47,076 nucleotides of DNA from Verrucomicrobiota bacterium (GTDB lineage: Bacteria > Verrucomicrobiota > Verrucomicrobiae > Limisphaerales > UBA11358). The position numbers and the translations under genes are program-made. Numbering within the stretch: the first letter of the stretch is position 1; each line of letters opens with the position of its first letter. Under the pieces are notes generated by a model, which saw only the letters and a program-made list of their open reading frames with translations, was not told where the DNA came from and did not search any database. Shown here piece by piece: positions 24,054-33,038 of this stretch. The DNA is taken from assembly GCA_014860005.1 (NCBI GenBank), contig JACZKP010000200.1:1-47076 (forward strand), in the 5' to 3' direction.

Positions 24054-25367
24054 TCACAATCTCAAGAATATCCGGCGCCGGTACAGCCAATATACCAGAC
24101 CGAAGGCCAGCAACAGACTTGTCACCGCGATCAACAACTGGCCGAAGCCTTGGGCGATGTTTTGTTCGAGCCAGGCATGGGCATCCTTGCCGATAAGCCC
24201 CCACGCGGACTCGCTGAACCAGTCAATCACCTTGGATGCGAGGTAAATGGTGATGGAGTTCATGCCCATCCAGACGAAGGGCTGACACCAGCGCTGGAAT
24301 CGCAAAACATCCACGACCCAATAAAACGCTGCCAGCAGGATTGCGCTGTAGCCGCCGGCCACCAGCACGAAGGAGGAGGTCCAGATTTTTTTGATCACTG
24401 GAAACTGCACATTCCACACCCAGCCCAGCGCGATTCCGGCGAGGCCAAATGAAACGAGCAGGATGAGTTTGCGCCCGTCCCGCACGGATTGATTCGCCAG
24501 CAACAGTCCCGCGAAAACTCCAAGCAAGCCCGTGACCAGCGCGGGGAGGGTGCTGAGATAGCCCTCGGGGTCAAAATAATTGTCATACTTCCGCCCCGGC
24601 AGGTACTGGAAATCCAGATGATCCGAGACGTTGAGTCCGGGGTCATACTTGGCCGTGACCCGGTTGGTGGTGGCGTGGAACATCTCCCTGGCCGCCATCC
24701 AAGCCGGACCATTTGGGTTTCTGGAGGGATTTGCCCGCTCGCGGAATAATGCTGCAGTGTCAGTCTCGCCAGCTTGATCCGCCAGCGCCGCCAGATTCTG
24801 GTTGGTTAATTGGATATTGCGAACCGGCACGAACGTCATCAGCGCCCAATAGCCGGTCAGCAAGGCTATGCCCACCGCAAGCAAAGTGCGTGGTTTAAGG
24901 AAACAGAACAGCAGTCCCACGCAAAAATAAACCAGCGCGATCCGGTTTAGCACCCCCATCAACCGGATGTCCGGCCAGGCCAGACTGAACCCATTGGAAT
25001 AAATCAAGCCCGCTCCAAACAACAGCAGGCTGCGGCGCCCCAAACGTTTCACCGCGGCCGCCCGTCCTGCCTGTTGCAGTGTCTTGTTCAGCGAAAAAAC
25101 CAGCGAGACGCCGACGATGAAGATGAACAGCGGAAAAATCAGGTCGTAGAAACGAAAGCCCTCCCACTCGGCATGGGTCAGTTGATAAGCGAGGAAACGC
25201 GTAGGCGCGCTCTGGCTCATTTGGTTGAGCGCCGCGACAAGGGCGTCGGCGCCGATGATCCAAAACATGTCGAATCCGCGCAGCGCGTCCAGCGCCATGA
25301 GGCGTCGGGAAGTGGATCGCCCCGCCGGAGAGGATTCCGGTTGTGGGCTGTCAGTCAGCGTGCTCAT
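24054..25367 (-). CDS. HGSNAT/DUF5009-like membrane acyltransferase
   Basis: This is a 437-residue protein with about 10-11 membrane segments. It starts with RRLMALDALRGFDMFWIIGAD, the hallmark of the heparan-alpha-glucosaminide N-acetyltransferase (YeiB/DUF5009) group, followed by FYDLIFPLFIFIVGVSLVFS. It ends with a basic tail. Relatives move acyl groups across the membrane onto amino sugars, and in Verrucomicrobia and Bacteroidetes they are common near polysaccharide-use genes. The periplasmic loop of about 100 residues (NLAALADQAGETDTAAL to DNYFDPEGYLSTLP) is typical. It is the first gene of the pair with the GNAT protein. Confidence 0.85.
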   Translation of the reverse strand: MSTLTDSPQPESSPAGRSTSRRLMALDALRGFDMFWIIGADALVAALNQMSQSAPTRFLAYQLTHAEWEGFRFYDLIFPLFIFIVGVSLVFSLNKTLQQAGRAAAVKRLGRRSLLLFGAGLIYSNGFSLAWPDIRLMGVLNRIALVYFCVGLLFCFLKPRTLLAVGIALLTGYWALMTFVPVRNIQLTNQNLAALADQAGETDTAALFRERANPSRNPNGPAWMAAREMFHATTNRVTAKYDPGLNVSDHLDFQYLPGRKYDNYFDPEGYLSTLPALVTGLLGVFAGLLLANQSVRDGRKLILLVSFGLAGIALGWVWNVQFPVIKKIWTSSFVLVAGGYSAILLAAFYWVVDVLRFQRWCQPFVWMGMNSITIYLASKVIDWFSESAWGLIGKDAHAWLEQNIAQGFGQLLIAVTSLLLAFGLVYWLYRRRIFLRL

Positions 25368-25489
25368 GGCGTCGAAGTGCGTTAGCTGTAGGCAAAACCG
25401 GGCGGCGCATCAACAGGAAAGAATCCGAAAGCATCCGAATGATGAGTCGCGTCGGATGGGGAACGCTTTCCGGGCAACGATGCCCAACG

Positions 25490-25864
25490 ATGCTGTTGAA
25501 TCTCGCCGATTTGTTTCCTGACGAGGATTTCCGGTTCCATTTGCGCTTCCAGCGGAGCGTGCCAGTTGAATTCTTCGCCGCAACGACTGAGCACGAGGCC
25601 CTGATCGCCGAGCGTCGGCGCTGGCTGCTAGGTGAACCAGACGTTTACGCGGCGCTGTTGCCGCCGGGCGAGCGGCTGCTGGAGGAAGCGGCTCAACTGG
25701 CGCGATAGTGGAACGGTTTCAGGCTTCCGTTTCTGCAAGTGAAGGCCGACCCGGTGGCGCGGGTTCGGTTGGGTCGCGCGTTGGAAACGATGCCGGGGGC
25801 GATGGCGTGTTACAAAGGGATCGCTTCCGTAAGGAGCAAGATCATTCGCTGGCTGTTTGAGTGA
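25490..25864 (+). pseudogene. Decayed gene resembling heme-dependent oxidative N-demethylase (DUF3445)
   Basis: One frame reads LNLADLFPDEDFRFHLRFQR...EPDVYAALLPPGERLLEEAAQLA, then a TAG at 25,706-25,708. In the same frame it continues FLQVKADPVARV...LETMPGAMACYKGIASV and ends TGA at 25,862. The two halves look like the N- and C-terminal ends of DUF3445 proteins with the central catalytic part missing. The family call is from memory of its termini and is moderate at best. The in-frame nonsense codon and the length (about 124 codons against about 300) argue for a remnant. The rest of 25,865-26,033 shows nothing. Confidence 0.45.
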
Positions 25865-26033
25865 GCATTGAGCGGAAGCGGACGCAAATTGATTCGCTTC
25901 CCTGCGTGTATAAGTCACCAGCGAGGCCCACGAGGTTCGACTGGACACGCGCCAGCGCGCGTCGTCCAGTCAGTTGGTTATTCCCACGCGCAGGGCGGTG
26001 TGCAAATTGGTTGGTGCTCCCATCGGCGACCGG

Positions 26034-28058
26034 TCACTTGGCCTTGCCTTTGCCTTTGCCTTCACCAGCGTTCTGCGGAACCCTCACCGTCACGATACCC
26101 GTTGAACTGTTGCCGGCCACATCGCTGCAAATGATCGTAATCGTGTAACTGCGTTCGCTCCCATCCGAATTCTTCCTGGCCGCGAGGTTTGCCGTAAGGT
26201 CGCCGGTGATTGCAATGTCGCCGGGCGCCACCGGTTGGTTGGCGGTTATTGAGAGAATCCGGGACATCGGTGCCGGGTCGCAGGAATCAGTTGCGACCAC
26301 CGAGATCAGAACCCGCACGAGCTTGTTATTCGGCGGCGTCAGCACGTTCGGGCTCGCCGTCACGGAACTGATGCCGGGCGGCGTGGTGTCCGCGATCGTC
26401 AGCGCCACTCCGGTGGTGGCTTCATTGCCCGATGCATCCCTCACGGTCACGGTGATCGTGTGATTGCCCAGGCTGAGGAGCGAACCGACGACCGGGTTTT
26501 GGGTGATGAGCAGCGCTTCGGCGGGAGTGCAGTTATCGGTGGCCACAATACTGGCCACGATGCTGGGAACGCTACCCGCACAATCTGCGTTGGCCGGAAC
26601 TACCAGCGCCACCGGGCTGTTCACGATGACCGGTGCGGTCAGGTCGGCACTCGTCACCACCACTTCATCCTGGGCGGACGCGCCGTGCGGATCTCTCACC
26701 GTGAGCGTGAGTAGATGCGTGCCGGGAAGAAAATAGGCGGTAAGTTGAGCTTCGTTGCCAACCACATTGCCGTTCATGCTCCACTCAAAGGTGAGAGGAT
26801 CGCCATCGGGATCGGAGGAAAGGCTGCCATCAAGCTTTACAGGTTCGGAGCATTCCGTGGTTTGATCGGGACCGGCCTTTGCCACCGGCGGTTGATTTGC
26901 TCCGGTGGTGAGTTCCAGAATGAACCACTCAAGATTCTCTTCGTAGATGCCGTACCCGGCGATCCGTCCTGAATCATTGATGAATTCCGCGCTCATCAAT
27001 TCCCAACCGGAATCAGACGGCAACAGGCTGTTCAGGTCCATCATGACACCGTCTTGCCAGAGAAACGCGAGCAGATTGCCATTGATGGTTGTCGAGTGGC
27101 CGACGACTTGGCCGAGGTTGTTGATTGCAGTCGGAACGCTGTAATCGCCTCCTAGTGTACCCAGGTCGGTCAGCGTTCCGTTGTCGTAGATGAAACCGTG
27201 CAGCTCCCCGTCAGCCGTGTTGGCGAAGCCGATGACTTGGCCGAGCTCATTGAGTCTGTACGCCGTAGAGTAGGTGCCTCCCAGCGTTCCGAGGTCGGTC
27301 ATGACGCCGTTGGCAAAGACAAAGGCATGCGTCTCGTAGTTATCAAGTTCGGACTCGCCCACGACCAGCCCGGCGTTGTTTACCGCGGAGGCTGAACTGT
27401 AGCTACCTCCAAGCGTGCCGAGATCAGTCATGACGCCGTTGGCGAAAAGGAACGCGTGGTTCACGAAGTTGCCGGTCGTCGAGTCACCGATTACGGTGCC
27501 GGAATCATTGATGGCCACGGCGGTGCTGTAACTGCCTCCGAGCGTGCCGAGGCTGACCATCTGCTCATCCGAATACAGGAAAGCCTCCATGCCCTCATTG
27601 CCCATACTCCATGAATACCCGACAATCTGGCCCAGGGCATTGATTGCCGTCGCGCTGCTGAACGTGCCTCCGAGCGTACCAAGGTCCACCACCGTTCCGT
27701 CGGCAAACAGGGCGGCATGAGTTGCCAAGTCTTCATTGAGATTGGCTTCCCCGGCGACCTGGCCCGCGGCGTTTATTGCGAAGCCTATACTGATGGTACC
27801 GCCCAAGGTGCCCAAGTCCGCCACGCTGCCGCTGTCATAACGAAATGCGTGGGTGGCAGTGTCTCCGGGGAGGTAGGAGTAGCCGGTCAACTGGCCGGTG
27901 GCATTCATGCCGTAAACGATCGCGCCATATGTTCCCCCAAAAGTAGGCATTTTGGTAATGGTTGCGTTCCCCGTTTCGTTGGCTGGGATACTGGTGGCAA
28001 CCAGGATCAAAGTCGCCGCCAGGGCACGGCAAAGGATATTGCGGTATGTTTCTTTCAT
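26034..28058 (-). CDS. Secreted HAF-repeat protein with PKD and HYR-like domains
   Basis: This is a 674-residue protein. A signal peptide (ALAATLILVATSIPA) is followed by six HAF repeats, each with DLGTLGG or a close variant and an AINxxGQVVG-type half, together about residues 35-385, probably a beta-propeller. A PKD domain starts PPVAKAGPDQTTECSEPV (about 390-475). Two HYR-like domains follow (VIVNSPVALVVPANADC and SSVTASPNVLTPPNNKLV). The chain ends with an unusual basic tail, EGKGKGKAK. There is no PEP-CTERM anchor. The function of HAF proteins is not known, and secretion and adhesion or polymer binding are guesses. The ATG at 28,058 has a GGAAGG-like site upstream. Confidence 0.85.
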   Translation of the reverse strand: MKETYRNILCRALAATLILVATSIPANETGNATITKMPTFGGTYGAIVYGMNATGQLTGYSYLPGDTATHAFRYDSGSVADLGTLGGTISIGFAINAAGQVAGEANLNEDLATHAALFADGTVVDLGTLGGTFSSATAINALGQIVGYSWSMGNEGMEAFLYSDEQMVSLGTLGGSYSTAVAINDSGTVIGDSTTGNFVNHAFLFANGVMTDLGTLGGSYSSASAVNNAGLVVGESELDNYETHAFVFANGVMTDLGTLGGTYSTAYRLNELGQVIGFANTADGELHGFIYDNGTLTDLGTLGGDYSVPTAINNLGQVVGHSTTINGNLLAFLWQDGVMMDLNSLLPSDSGWELMSAEFINDSGRIAGYGIYEENLEWFILELTTGANQPPVAKAGPDQTTECSEPVKLDGSLSSDPDGDPLTFEWSMNGNVVGNEAQLTAYFLPGTHLLTLTVRDPHGASAQDEVVVTSADLTAPVIVNSPVALVVPANADCAGSVPSIVASIVATDNCTPAEALLITQNPVVGSLLSLGNHTITVTVRDASGNEATTGVALTIADTTPPGISSVTASPNVLTPPNNKLVRVLISVVATDSCDPAPMSRILSITANQPVAPGDIAITGDLTANLAARKNSDGSERSYTITIICSDVAGNSSTGIVTVRVPQNAGEGKGKGKAK

Positions 28059-28340
28059 GCTTCTACCTTCCTTGTTTCAGAGACTCAAGTGTTCGCTGTG
28101 TTCCGTCACGGTGAAAGCAGGGAGCGGGCCAGATACGGGGCGCCCACTTTTCACAGTTGGACACTCGAAAGCAGGGCTGATTCGACACCGCAGCCGCAAG
28201 AATGACTACCCGTTGTCTTTTGTGTCCAGCAAGACACGCTCACTTTATGGACACAACGGGCCTTGAAGAGTGGCTCGCTGAAGAGCGGTACAGGAGCTGG
28301 TGGATACGATGGTTGTGCTCGTGCAAAAAGCGCAGTTGCA
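28059..28340. other. Gap upstream of the HAF-repeat gene
   Basis: No gene is visible. The region must hold the promoter of the minus-strand HAF gene and the 3' end of the carbonic anhydrase transcript. I see no clear -35/-10 pair or terminator. Confidence 0.4.
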
Positions 28341-28967
28341 TCAAAGCGGAATGAACTGACGCGTCCCAGGGTCGTAGGCGAATAACTGCGCCGTCGCAAT
28401 TTTGAAGAACCAGCCGTGCAGGTGGAGGGAACCGTCGGCCAGTCGTTGCTGCACGGATGGATACGAGTGCAGATTCTCCAGTGCAAACAACACGTTTTCC
28501 TCGGCGGCGGCGGTGGATCGTTCCGTGTCGTTCGTCAGGTGCTTATACTCGGTTTGGATGATTTGCTTCACCGGGTCGGCCACGCGCAACCACTCCTCGA
28601 GGTGGGGCATGGTGCTGATTCGCTCGTTGGGCTGCATGAGGGTGTCCATGGCACCGCATTGTGAATGGCCGCAGACGACGATGTCGTTGACGCGCAGGAC
28701 CTCCACGGCGAATTCAATGGCGGCGGCGGTGGAATTGGTGCTCCCGGTGACGTGCCCCGGCGGGACGATGTTGCCCACGTTCTTGACCACGAACAAATCG
28801 CCCGGCTCGCTTTGGGTGATCAATTCCGCCAGCACGCGCGAGTCTGAACAGGTGATAAACAAGGTGTGTGGCTTCTGACCTTCGCGGGCCAGCTTGCGGA
28901 AGAGGTTCCGGTAACGGCCAAACTCCTCCGCTTGAAACCGGTGAACCCCTTCAACAAGTTTTTGCAT
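28341..28967 (-). CDS. Beta-class carbonic anhydrase
   Basis: This is a 208-residue cytoplasmic zinc enzyme that interconverts CO2 and bicarbonate. The zinc ligands and catalytic dyad are visible: CSDSR (Cys and the Asp-Arg pair, about residues 40-44) and VVCGHSQCGAM (His and Cys, about 98-108). The intervening FVVKNVGNIVPP is also a family signature. Length is normal. The ATG at 28,967 fits the family start. Bicarbonate supply to the carboxylation step of purine synthesis is a possible link to the purE gene beside it, but the two genes are separated by a repeat and need not be co-regulated. Confidence 0.95.
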   Translation of the reverse strand: MQKLVEGVHRFQAEEFGRYRNLFRKLAREGQKPHTLFITCSDSRVLAELITQSEPGDLFVVKNVGNIVPPGHVTGSTNSTAAAIEFAVEVLRVNDIVVCGHSQCGAMDTLMQPNERISTMPHLEEWLRVADPVKQIIQTEYKHLTNDTERSTAAAEENVLFALENLHSYPSVQQRLADGSLHLHGWFFKIATAQLFAYDPGTRQFIPL

Positions 28968-28979
28968 TAGATCCGTTCC

Positions 28980-29004
28980 GTAGCCGCCGACGTGAGGAGG
29001 CGGA
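28980..29004 (+). repeat. Short interspersed repeat (GTAGCCG..CGACGTG type), copy 2
   Basis: This matches 5129-5153 with two differences in 25 bases. It lies in the 74-bp gap between the carbonic anhydrase and purE genes. Confidence 0.5.
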
Positions 29005-29041
29005 CTCTGTTGCGCGGTGAATCGGTCGTGGCCGGATCACG

Positions 29042-29542
29042 TCAGGCGGCGAGGGTCTTGTTCTTCGCGCGCGATTCCTCGGCCAGCCTCAATTTGAACT
29101 CGTCGAGCTTCTGCTGCAACGCTGCATCGCCGCTGCCGATGATTTGCGCCGCGAGCAGGCCGGCGTTTCGCGCGGCGTTAATTCCCACCGTGGCCACCGG
29201 CACGCCGGGTGGCATCTGGACGATGGAAAGCAATGAGTCCATCCCGTCGAGTGCCTTGCCCTGAATCGGTACGCCGATGACTGGCAGGGTGGTGAATGCC
29301 GCCGTGACTCCTGGCAAATGCGCCGCGCCGCCGGCGCCGCAGATGAACACACGCAGTCCGCGATCCCGCGCGCCGCTGGCGTATTGTTCCAAGTCGCGCG
29401 GCGTGCGGTGGGCGGATATCACTTTCGCTTCCGACGCGATGCCGAATTCCTTGAGCGCCTCGGCGGCAGCCTTCATTACGGGCCAATCGGAATCGCTGCC
29501 CATCAATATGCTGGCCAAAGGTTTCGTTTCCATGTCTTTCAT
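29042..29542 (-). CDS. purE: N5-carboxyaminoimidazole ribonucleotide mutase
   Basis: This is a class I PurE of 163-166 residues that converts N5-CAIR to CAIR in de novo purine synthesis. Signature stretches are [33 protein letters not shown] and [19 protein letters not shown], covering the substrate phosphate and carboxylate binding loops. Start codons at 29,542 (MKDMETK) and 29,533 (METK) are both possible. No purK lies beside it. The gap from 29,543 to 29,813 contains nothing I recognise. Confidence 0.95.
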   Translation of the reverse strand: MKDMETKPLASILMGSDSDWPVMKAAAEALKEFGIASEAKVISAHRTPRDLEQYASGARDRGLRVFICGAGGAAHLPGVTAAFTTLPVIGVPIQGKALDGMDSLLSIVQMPPGVPVATVGINAARNAGLLAAQIIGSGDAALQQKLDEFKLRLAEESRAKNKTLAA

Positions 29543-29813
29543 CTCGGTGTTGGTTCAGTTGGTAGCGTTGATATAAAACAACTCGCGGTTGGGGAAAACA
29601 AAATTCCGCGCTGGCTACGCATAAAGTTTTCGACACGCCCCGAACTGCCGCTCACTGAATCGAGATGAAAGCTGCGCTCCGGCGCAGGCCTCAGTCCGCT
29701 TCACTCGGCGGAGTCTCGGAACGGGGCGACTTTGGCAGGCGTGCCCATGTAGAACATTCCAATCTGCCCGCACGGAGCTTGATCTTCCCCCGGCTTCCGG
29801 TCTAGCGTGCGGC

Positions 29814-30518
29814 ATGATTGATTCTCCAAGGGTACTGGGACTGGGCTGGTTGCGGGAAAGATTTGTCTGGCTGTTACTGGCCGTCACAACCGCGGGATAC
29901 ATGCCGGCTGCGGAGCCAACGCCTAGCGCCTGGGAGACGGATCCCTCTGGCTGGGTGGACTTGATGCCTGCCAGTGAGTTGAAGGGCTGGTCGCGTGTCC
30001 CGGTTCCGCCGAGCGCGCCGCTGGGCCGGCCCCAATGGCACCTGGACGATTCCGGCAGGGTGCTGGTCTGCGACGGCGACGGCGGGCACGACATGCTGTT
30101 GTATGACCGCGAATTCGGCGACGCAGTGTTCCACCTCGAATTCCGCTACACGAAGATCGAAGGAAAGACTGGTTACAACAGCGGCGCGTACGTGCGCAAC
30201 TCCAAGGACGGCGCGATCTGGCATCAAGCGCAGTTCGGCGACGGCAAGGACGGATTCCTGTTCGGGGAAACCCCGGGAGCGGATGGAAAGAAAAAGTTCT
30301 TCACCACCAGGAAGGACGTGACGGATGGCCGCGTGAAGCCGGCGGGGGAGTGGAACACACTTGAAATCACGGCGCGGGGCAAGGTCCTGACATTATGGAT
30401 CAACGGCGCGGTTACGTGCCAGTTCGAGAACTGCGGCAGTCCGCGAGGCTTGGTGGGATTGGAGGGGGAAGGCTACCGGATCGAGTTCCGCAACCTTAAG
30501 GTCAAGGAACTCAAGTAA
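29814..30518 (+). CDS. DUF1080 (3-keto-disaccharide hydrolase-like) secreted protein
   Basis: This is a 234-residue protein with an N-terminal signal segment (WLLLAVTTAGYMPAAEP). The DUF1080 jelly-roll starts WVDLMPASELKGWSRV and contains FHLEFRYTKIEGKTGYNSGAYVR (read in two parts: FHLEFRYTKIEGK and TGYNSGAYVR). It ends YRIEFRNLKVKEL. The fold is concanavalin-like, and some members hydrolyse 3-keto sugars made by Gfo/Idh/MocA oxidoreductases. Two such oxidoreductases occur at 36,810 and 38,288, so a joint role is conceivable. The ATG at 29,814 fits the signal peptide. Confidence 0.85.
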   Translation: MIDSPRVLGLGWLRERFVWLLLAVTTAGYMPAAEPTPSAWETDPSGWVDLMPASELKGWSRVPVPPSAPLGRPQWHLDDSGRVLVCDGDGGHDMLLYDREFGDAVFHLEFRYTKIEGKTGYNSGAYVRNSKDGAIWHQAQFGDGKDGFLFGETPGADGKKKFFTTRKDVTDGRVKPAGEWNTLEITARGKVLTLWINGAVTCQFENCGSPRGLVGLEGEGYRIEFRNLKVKELK

Positions 30519-30685
30519 GCCCCGGGACTGCTCAAACCAACCAACACGCCAAACGCCGCGAGTTAACGCGGCTTGGTTTGCCGGCGGGAAGTTTAACCTG
30601 CGGCTGAACAGGGACGAAAGTCAGCGGCGAGCCTCGACTTTTCGCTTGTCACCTGTCACCCATCGCGCGTTCCATTCCCCACGGC

Positions 30686-31288
30686 ATGACCACGGCGAAC
30701 AAAGTCACCATTCTGCGGATTCTGTTGATTCCGTTTTTTGTCGTTGAAGTGCTGTATTACGTCAAATCCGGCAACGAACTGCACTTGATCGCCGCGTTGT
30801 TCACGTTTGCAGTGGCCTCCATTTGCGATGGCGTGGACGGTTATATCGCGCGGCGCTATAACCAGATCAGCGAACTGGGCACCATGCTCGATCCGCTCGC
30901 TGACAAACTGCTTCTGGTGTCGGCCGTCGTGCTGCTGAGCTTCGATCACGGCCCGCTGCTGGGCCAGATACCACTGTGGTTGACCGGTACAATTATTGGA
31001 CGCGATGTGCTGTTGTTAATCGGGCTGGTGGTCATCCAATTGACCGTCGGCAAAGTCCACGTGCGCCCGCGCATCCTGGGCAAGGTGGCGACCGTGCTGC
31101 AAATGGTTTCCGTGCTCTGGATTCTATTGCGATGGGATGCCGGCTGGGGAGCGCACTTGCTCGTGTGGCTGACGGTTGGGGCGGCGATTTGCACGGGCGT
31201 GTCCGGTTTGCTCTATGTCTGGGATGGCGTGCGTCAGTTGAGTGCCAGCCCCAGCAGTCTGGCCAAGTCACCGCCCCCAAAAACTTGA
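30686..31288 (+). CDS. pgsA: CDP-diacylglycerol-glycerol-3-phosphate 3-phosphatidyltransferase
   Basis: This is a 200-residue membrane enzyme that makes phosphatidylglycerophosphate from CDP-diacylglycerol and glycerol-3-phosphate. The CDP-alcohol phosphatidyltransferase motif D-G-x2-A-R-x8-G-x3-D-x3-D is complete in DGYIARRYNQISELGTMLDP followed by LADK. About five or six hydrophobic segments are visible, starting NKVTILRILLIPFFVVEVLY. The start is ATG at 30,686. PgsA is distinguished from phosphatidylserine or cardiolipin-type relatives only by the N-terminal NKVTILRI pattern, so the subfamily call is probable rather than certain. Confidence 0.88.
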   Translation: MTTANKVTILRILLIPFFVVEVLYYVKSGNELHLIAALFTFAVASICDGVDGYIARRYNQISELGTMLDPLADKLLLVSAVVLLSFDHGPLLGQIPLWLTGTIIGRDVLLLIGLVVIQLTVGKVHVRPRILGKVATVLQMVSVLWILLRWDAGWGAHLLVWLTVGAAICTGVSGLLYVWDGVRQLSASPSSLAKSPPPKT

Positions 31289-31347
31289 CCGGTTCGTTTG
31301 CGCCCGGCTCAACTGCCGCTAACTTCACTCAATTCTGAACCAATACT

Positions 31348-31821
31348 ATGGCCACTGAACTTAAACTCACCCTCAAGGAAGGCGACCAAGCCCCTGCGTT
31401 TACCGCTGCGACGAGCGGCGGCGGTAAGATCTCGCTCGCGGATTTCCAGGGCCAGCACGTCATTCTGTATTTCTACCCAAAAGACGACACGCCCGGCTGT
31501 ACGAAGGAAGCGTGCGCTTTCCGCGATCACTTCGCCGCATTCAAAAAGAAAGGCGCGGTGGTGCTCGGCGTCAGCACCGACCCCGTGAAGTCGCATGACA
31601 AATTCGTGGAGAAATTCAATCTGCCGTTCACGCTGCTTGCTGACGACGACAAGAAAATCGTCGAGGCCTACGGCGTGTGGGGACAGAAATCTTTCATGGG
31701 TCGAAAATACCTGGGCACCCATCGTGTCACGTTCCTCATTGGTCCGGATGGCCGGATCAAGAAAATCTGGCCTAAGGTGAAGCCGGAGGAACATGCGGCA
31801 GAAGTGCTGGCGGCGCTTTAA
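31348..31821 (+). CDS. bcp: Thioredoxin-dependent peroxiredoxin, BCP/PrxQ type
   Basis: This is a 157-residue cytoplasmic peroxiredoxin that reduces hydroperoxides. The active site YPKDDTPGCTKEACAFRD has the peroxidatic Cys and, five residues later, the resolving Cys of the PrxQ class. GVSTDPVKSHDKFVEKFNLP and HRVTFLIGPDGRIKKIW are typical. It starts at ATG 31,348, 60 bp after pgsA. Another peroxiredoxin of a different class lies at 33,977. Confidence 0.93.
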   Translation: MATELKLTLKEGDQAPAFTAATSGGGKISLADFQGQHVILYFYPKDDTPGCTKEACAFRDHFAAFKKKGAVVLGVSTDPVKSHDKFVEKFNLPFTLLADDDKKIVEAYGVWGQKSFMGRKYLGTHRVTFLIGPDGRIKKIWPKVKPEEHAAEVLAAL

Positions 31822-32211
31822 GAGTGTGTTCCGTAAGTCAGTTGCTGAATTTGAGGATTTGCGGGTGAAACCTCGTTTTTCCTTGGCGGCTCATCTTTCA
31901 GCCGGCAGGCCCAATTCCAACTGACGCGCTTGCAAGCCGGCCAGCAGCGCCGCTTACGCCGGAGTGTCCAGCCAAGGCATCGTCCGCAACAACACCGCGC
32001 TGTCCGCCCATAAGCTCCGGCCCAGCGTTGCTGTATGCCCCAACGCAACGGAGACTCAGCAGTGGCACCGCGCCTTCATCCGGCTTTCCCACGGGCAAGC
32101 CGGATGGAAAGGACGCTCGGCGCGATCACCCCACAGGTCAAAACGGACGACTCCCACGCGCCTCGGCCCTTTCCAATCCTTTGGCGATTAGGCGGCGGAG
32201 ATATCATGTTC
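31822..32211. other. Intergenic region without a recognised gene
   Basis: Short frames exist on both strands but none has a family match. The minus strand just after the ICMT-like gene has CGCCTAATCGCC near 32,189, one base off an attC RYYYAAC core, without the paired arms expected of a full attC. Nothing else was seen. Confidence 0.4.
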
Positions 32212-32889
32212 TCACCAGATATGAGGTGCGAATCTATAATGGACTTTCTGGCAATAGTCGCCATAGCCGGGAAGGCGTTCGCTGAGAAACTTTTCTTCGT
32301 CAAGGAGTCTTAGGATGATTAAGATCAGCCATGCAAGGGCGAAAGGCAATCCCCACCACGACCCCAAGGCGAGCGGAGTAAAGAGAACCACCAGGAGAGC
32401 GCCTGAATACATCGGATGCCGGACGATGCCGTATGGCCCGGTGGAAATCACCTTCTGTTCGGGAAGGATCGCAACAATCTGTGATGCAAAACTGTTTTCT
32501 TTGAAGGCTTGAAACTGAACGAAGAAACCGAGCAGCACCGCGATGTCCGCTCCGATCACAACCACCGGCGGAATGGACGACCAACCCAAGCGGTGATCAA
32601 ACGCGGATATGAGCACCGTCAAAATAAGGAAGATGTTTACCAGCAACATTATGACCTTTTGACTGACTCTGATCTCAGTTCGCGGTCCGCCCTTCAATCG
32701 ACGTTGCATGAGCTCGGGATCATTATTTAGAAGATGGATAGTCGTTAGCAACTGCGGGACGAAATACACTATCAGGAACACCCACCCCTCCCAAAACTTC
32801 AATGATGCCGCTGAAACGAACACGAGCAAGCTGACGGCAAGGAGTTTTTTGACGAAGCTGATTAGCGCCTTGGCGGTCAAAGAGCTCAT
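32212..32889 (-). CDS. Isoprenylcysteine carboxylmethyltransferase-like membrane methyltransferase
   Basis: This is a 225-residue protein with about five membrane segments. The SAM-binding region GPYGIVRHPMYSGALLVVL and the C-terminal RLLDEEKFLSERLPGYGDYC mark the ICMT/PEMT-like family. Bacterial members methylate unknown substrates, probably lipid or quinone-like. The gene starts 22 bp after an attC-like site and on the same strand as the cassette lipoprotein, so it may be the second cassette of a small array. The ATG at 32,889 fits the family start. Confidence 0.85.
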   Translation of the reverse strand: MSSLTAKALISFVKKLLAVSLLVFVSAASLKFWEGWVFLIVYFVPQLLTTIHLLNNDPELMQRRLKGGPRTEIRVSQKVIMLLVNIFLILTVLISAFDHRLGWSSIPPVVVIGADIAVLLGFFVQFQAFKENSFASQIVAILPEQKVISTGPYGIVRHPMYSGALLVVLFTPLALGSWWGLPFALAWLILIILRLLDEEKFLSERLPGYGDYCQKVHYRFAPHIW

Positions 32890-32910
32890 AGGGCAGATGC
32901 ATGGTTAGCC

Positions 32911-33035
32911 GCCTACGACCAAGCTCAGCGACCGCCGCCGGAAGCGCCCGGTCGGCTGCAACAATCGCGGCCAAATTACCCGCACCGTCCGACTGCCCAG
33001 CGAGGCGGCGGTTCGCTGCAGCGCTCTGGTTAGGC
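32911..33035 (-). other. attC-like recombination site (integron cassette type)
   Basis: Read on the minus strand, the site begins GCCTAAC (33,035-33,029, RYYYAAC type). It continues GCAGCGAACCGCCGCC, a loop of about 55 bases, then GGCGGCGGTCGCTGAG and TTGGTCGTAGGC (ending at 32,911). The two arms are imperfect inverted repeats with an unpaired base, as in attC sites. The right core is degenerate (CGTAGGC for GTTAGGC). It starts two bases after the stop of the lipoprotein gene. Confidence 0.6.
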
Positions 33036-33038
33036 ATC

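Noticed and set aside
27130..27860. Regularly spaced near-identical segments that might suggest a repeat array or CRISPR
   Set aside because: They are the codons of the DLGTLGG repeats of the HAF protein. Spacing and content follow the protein, and there are no spacers.
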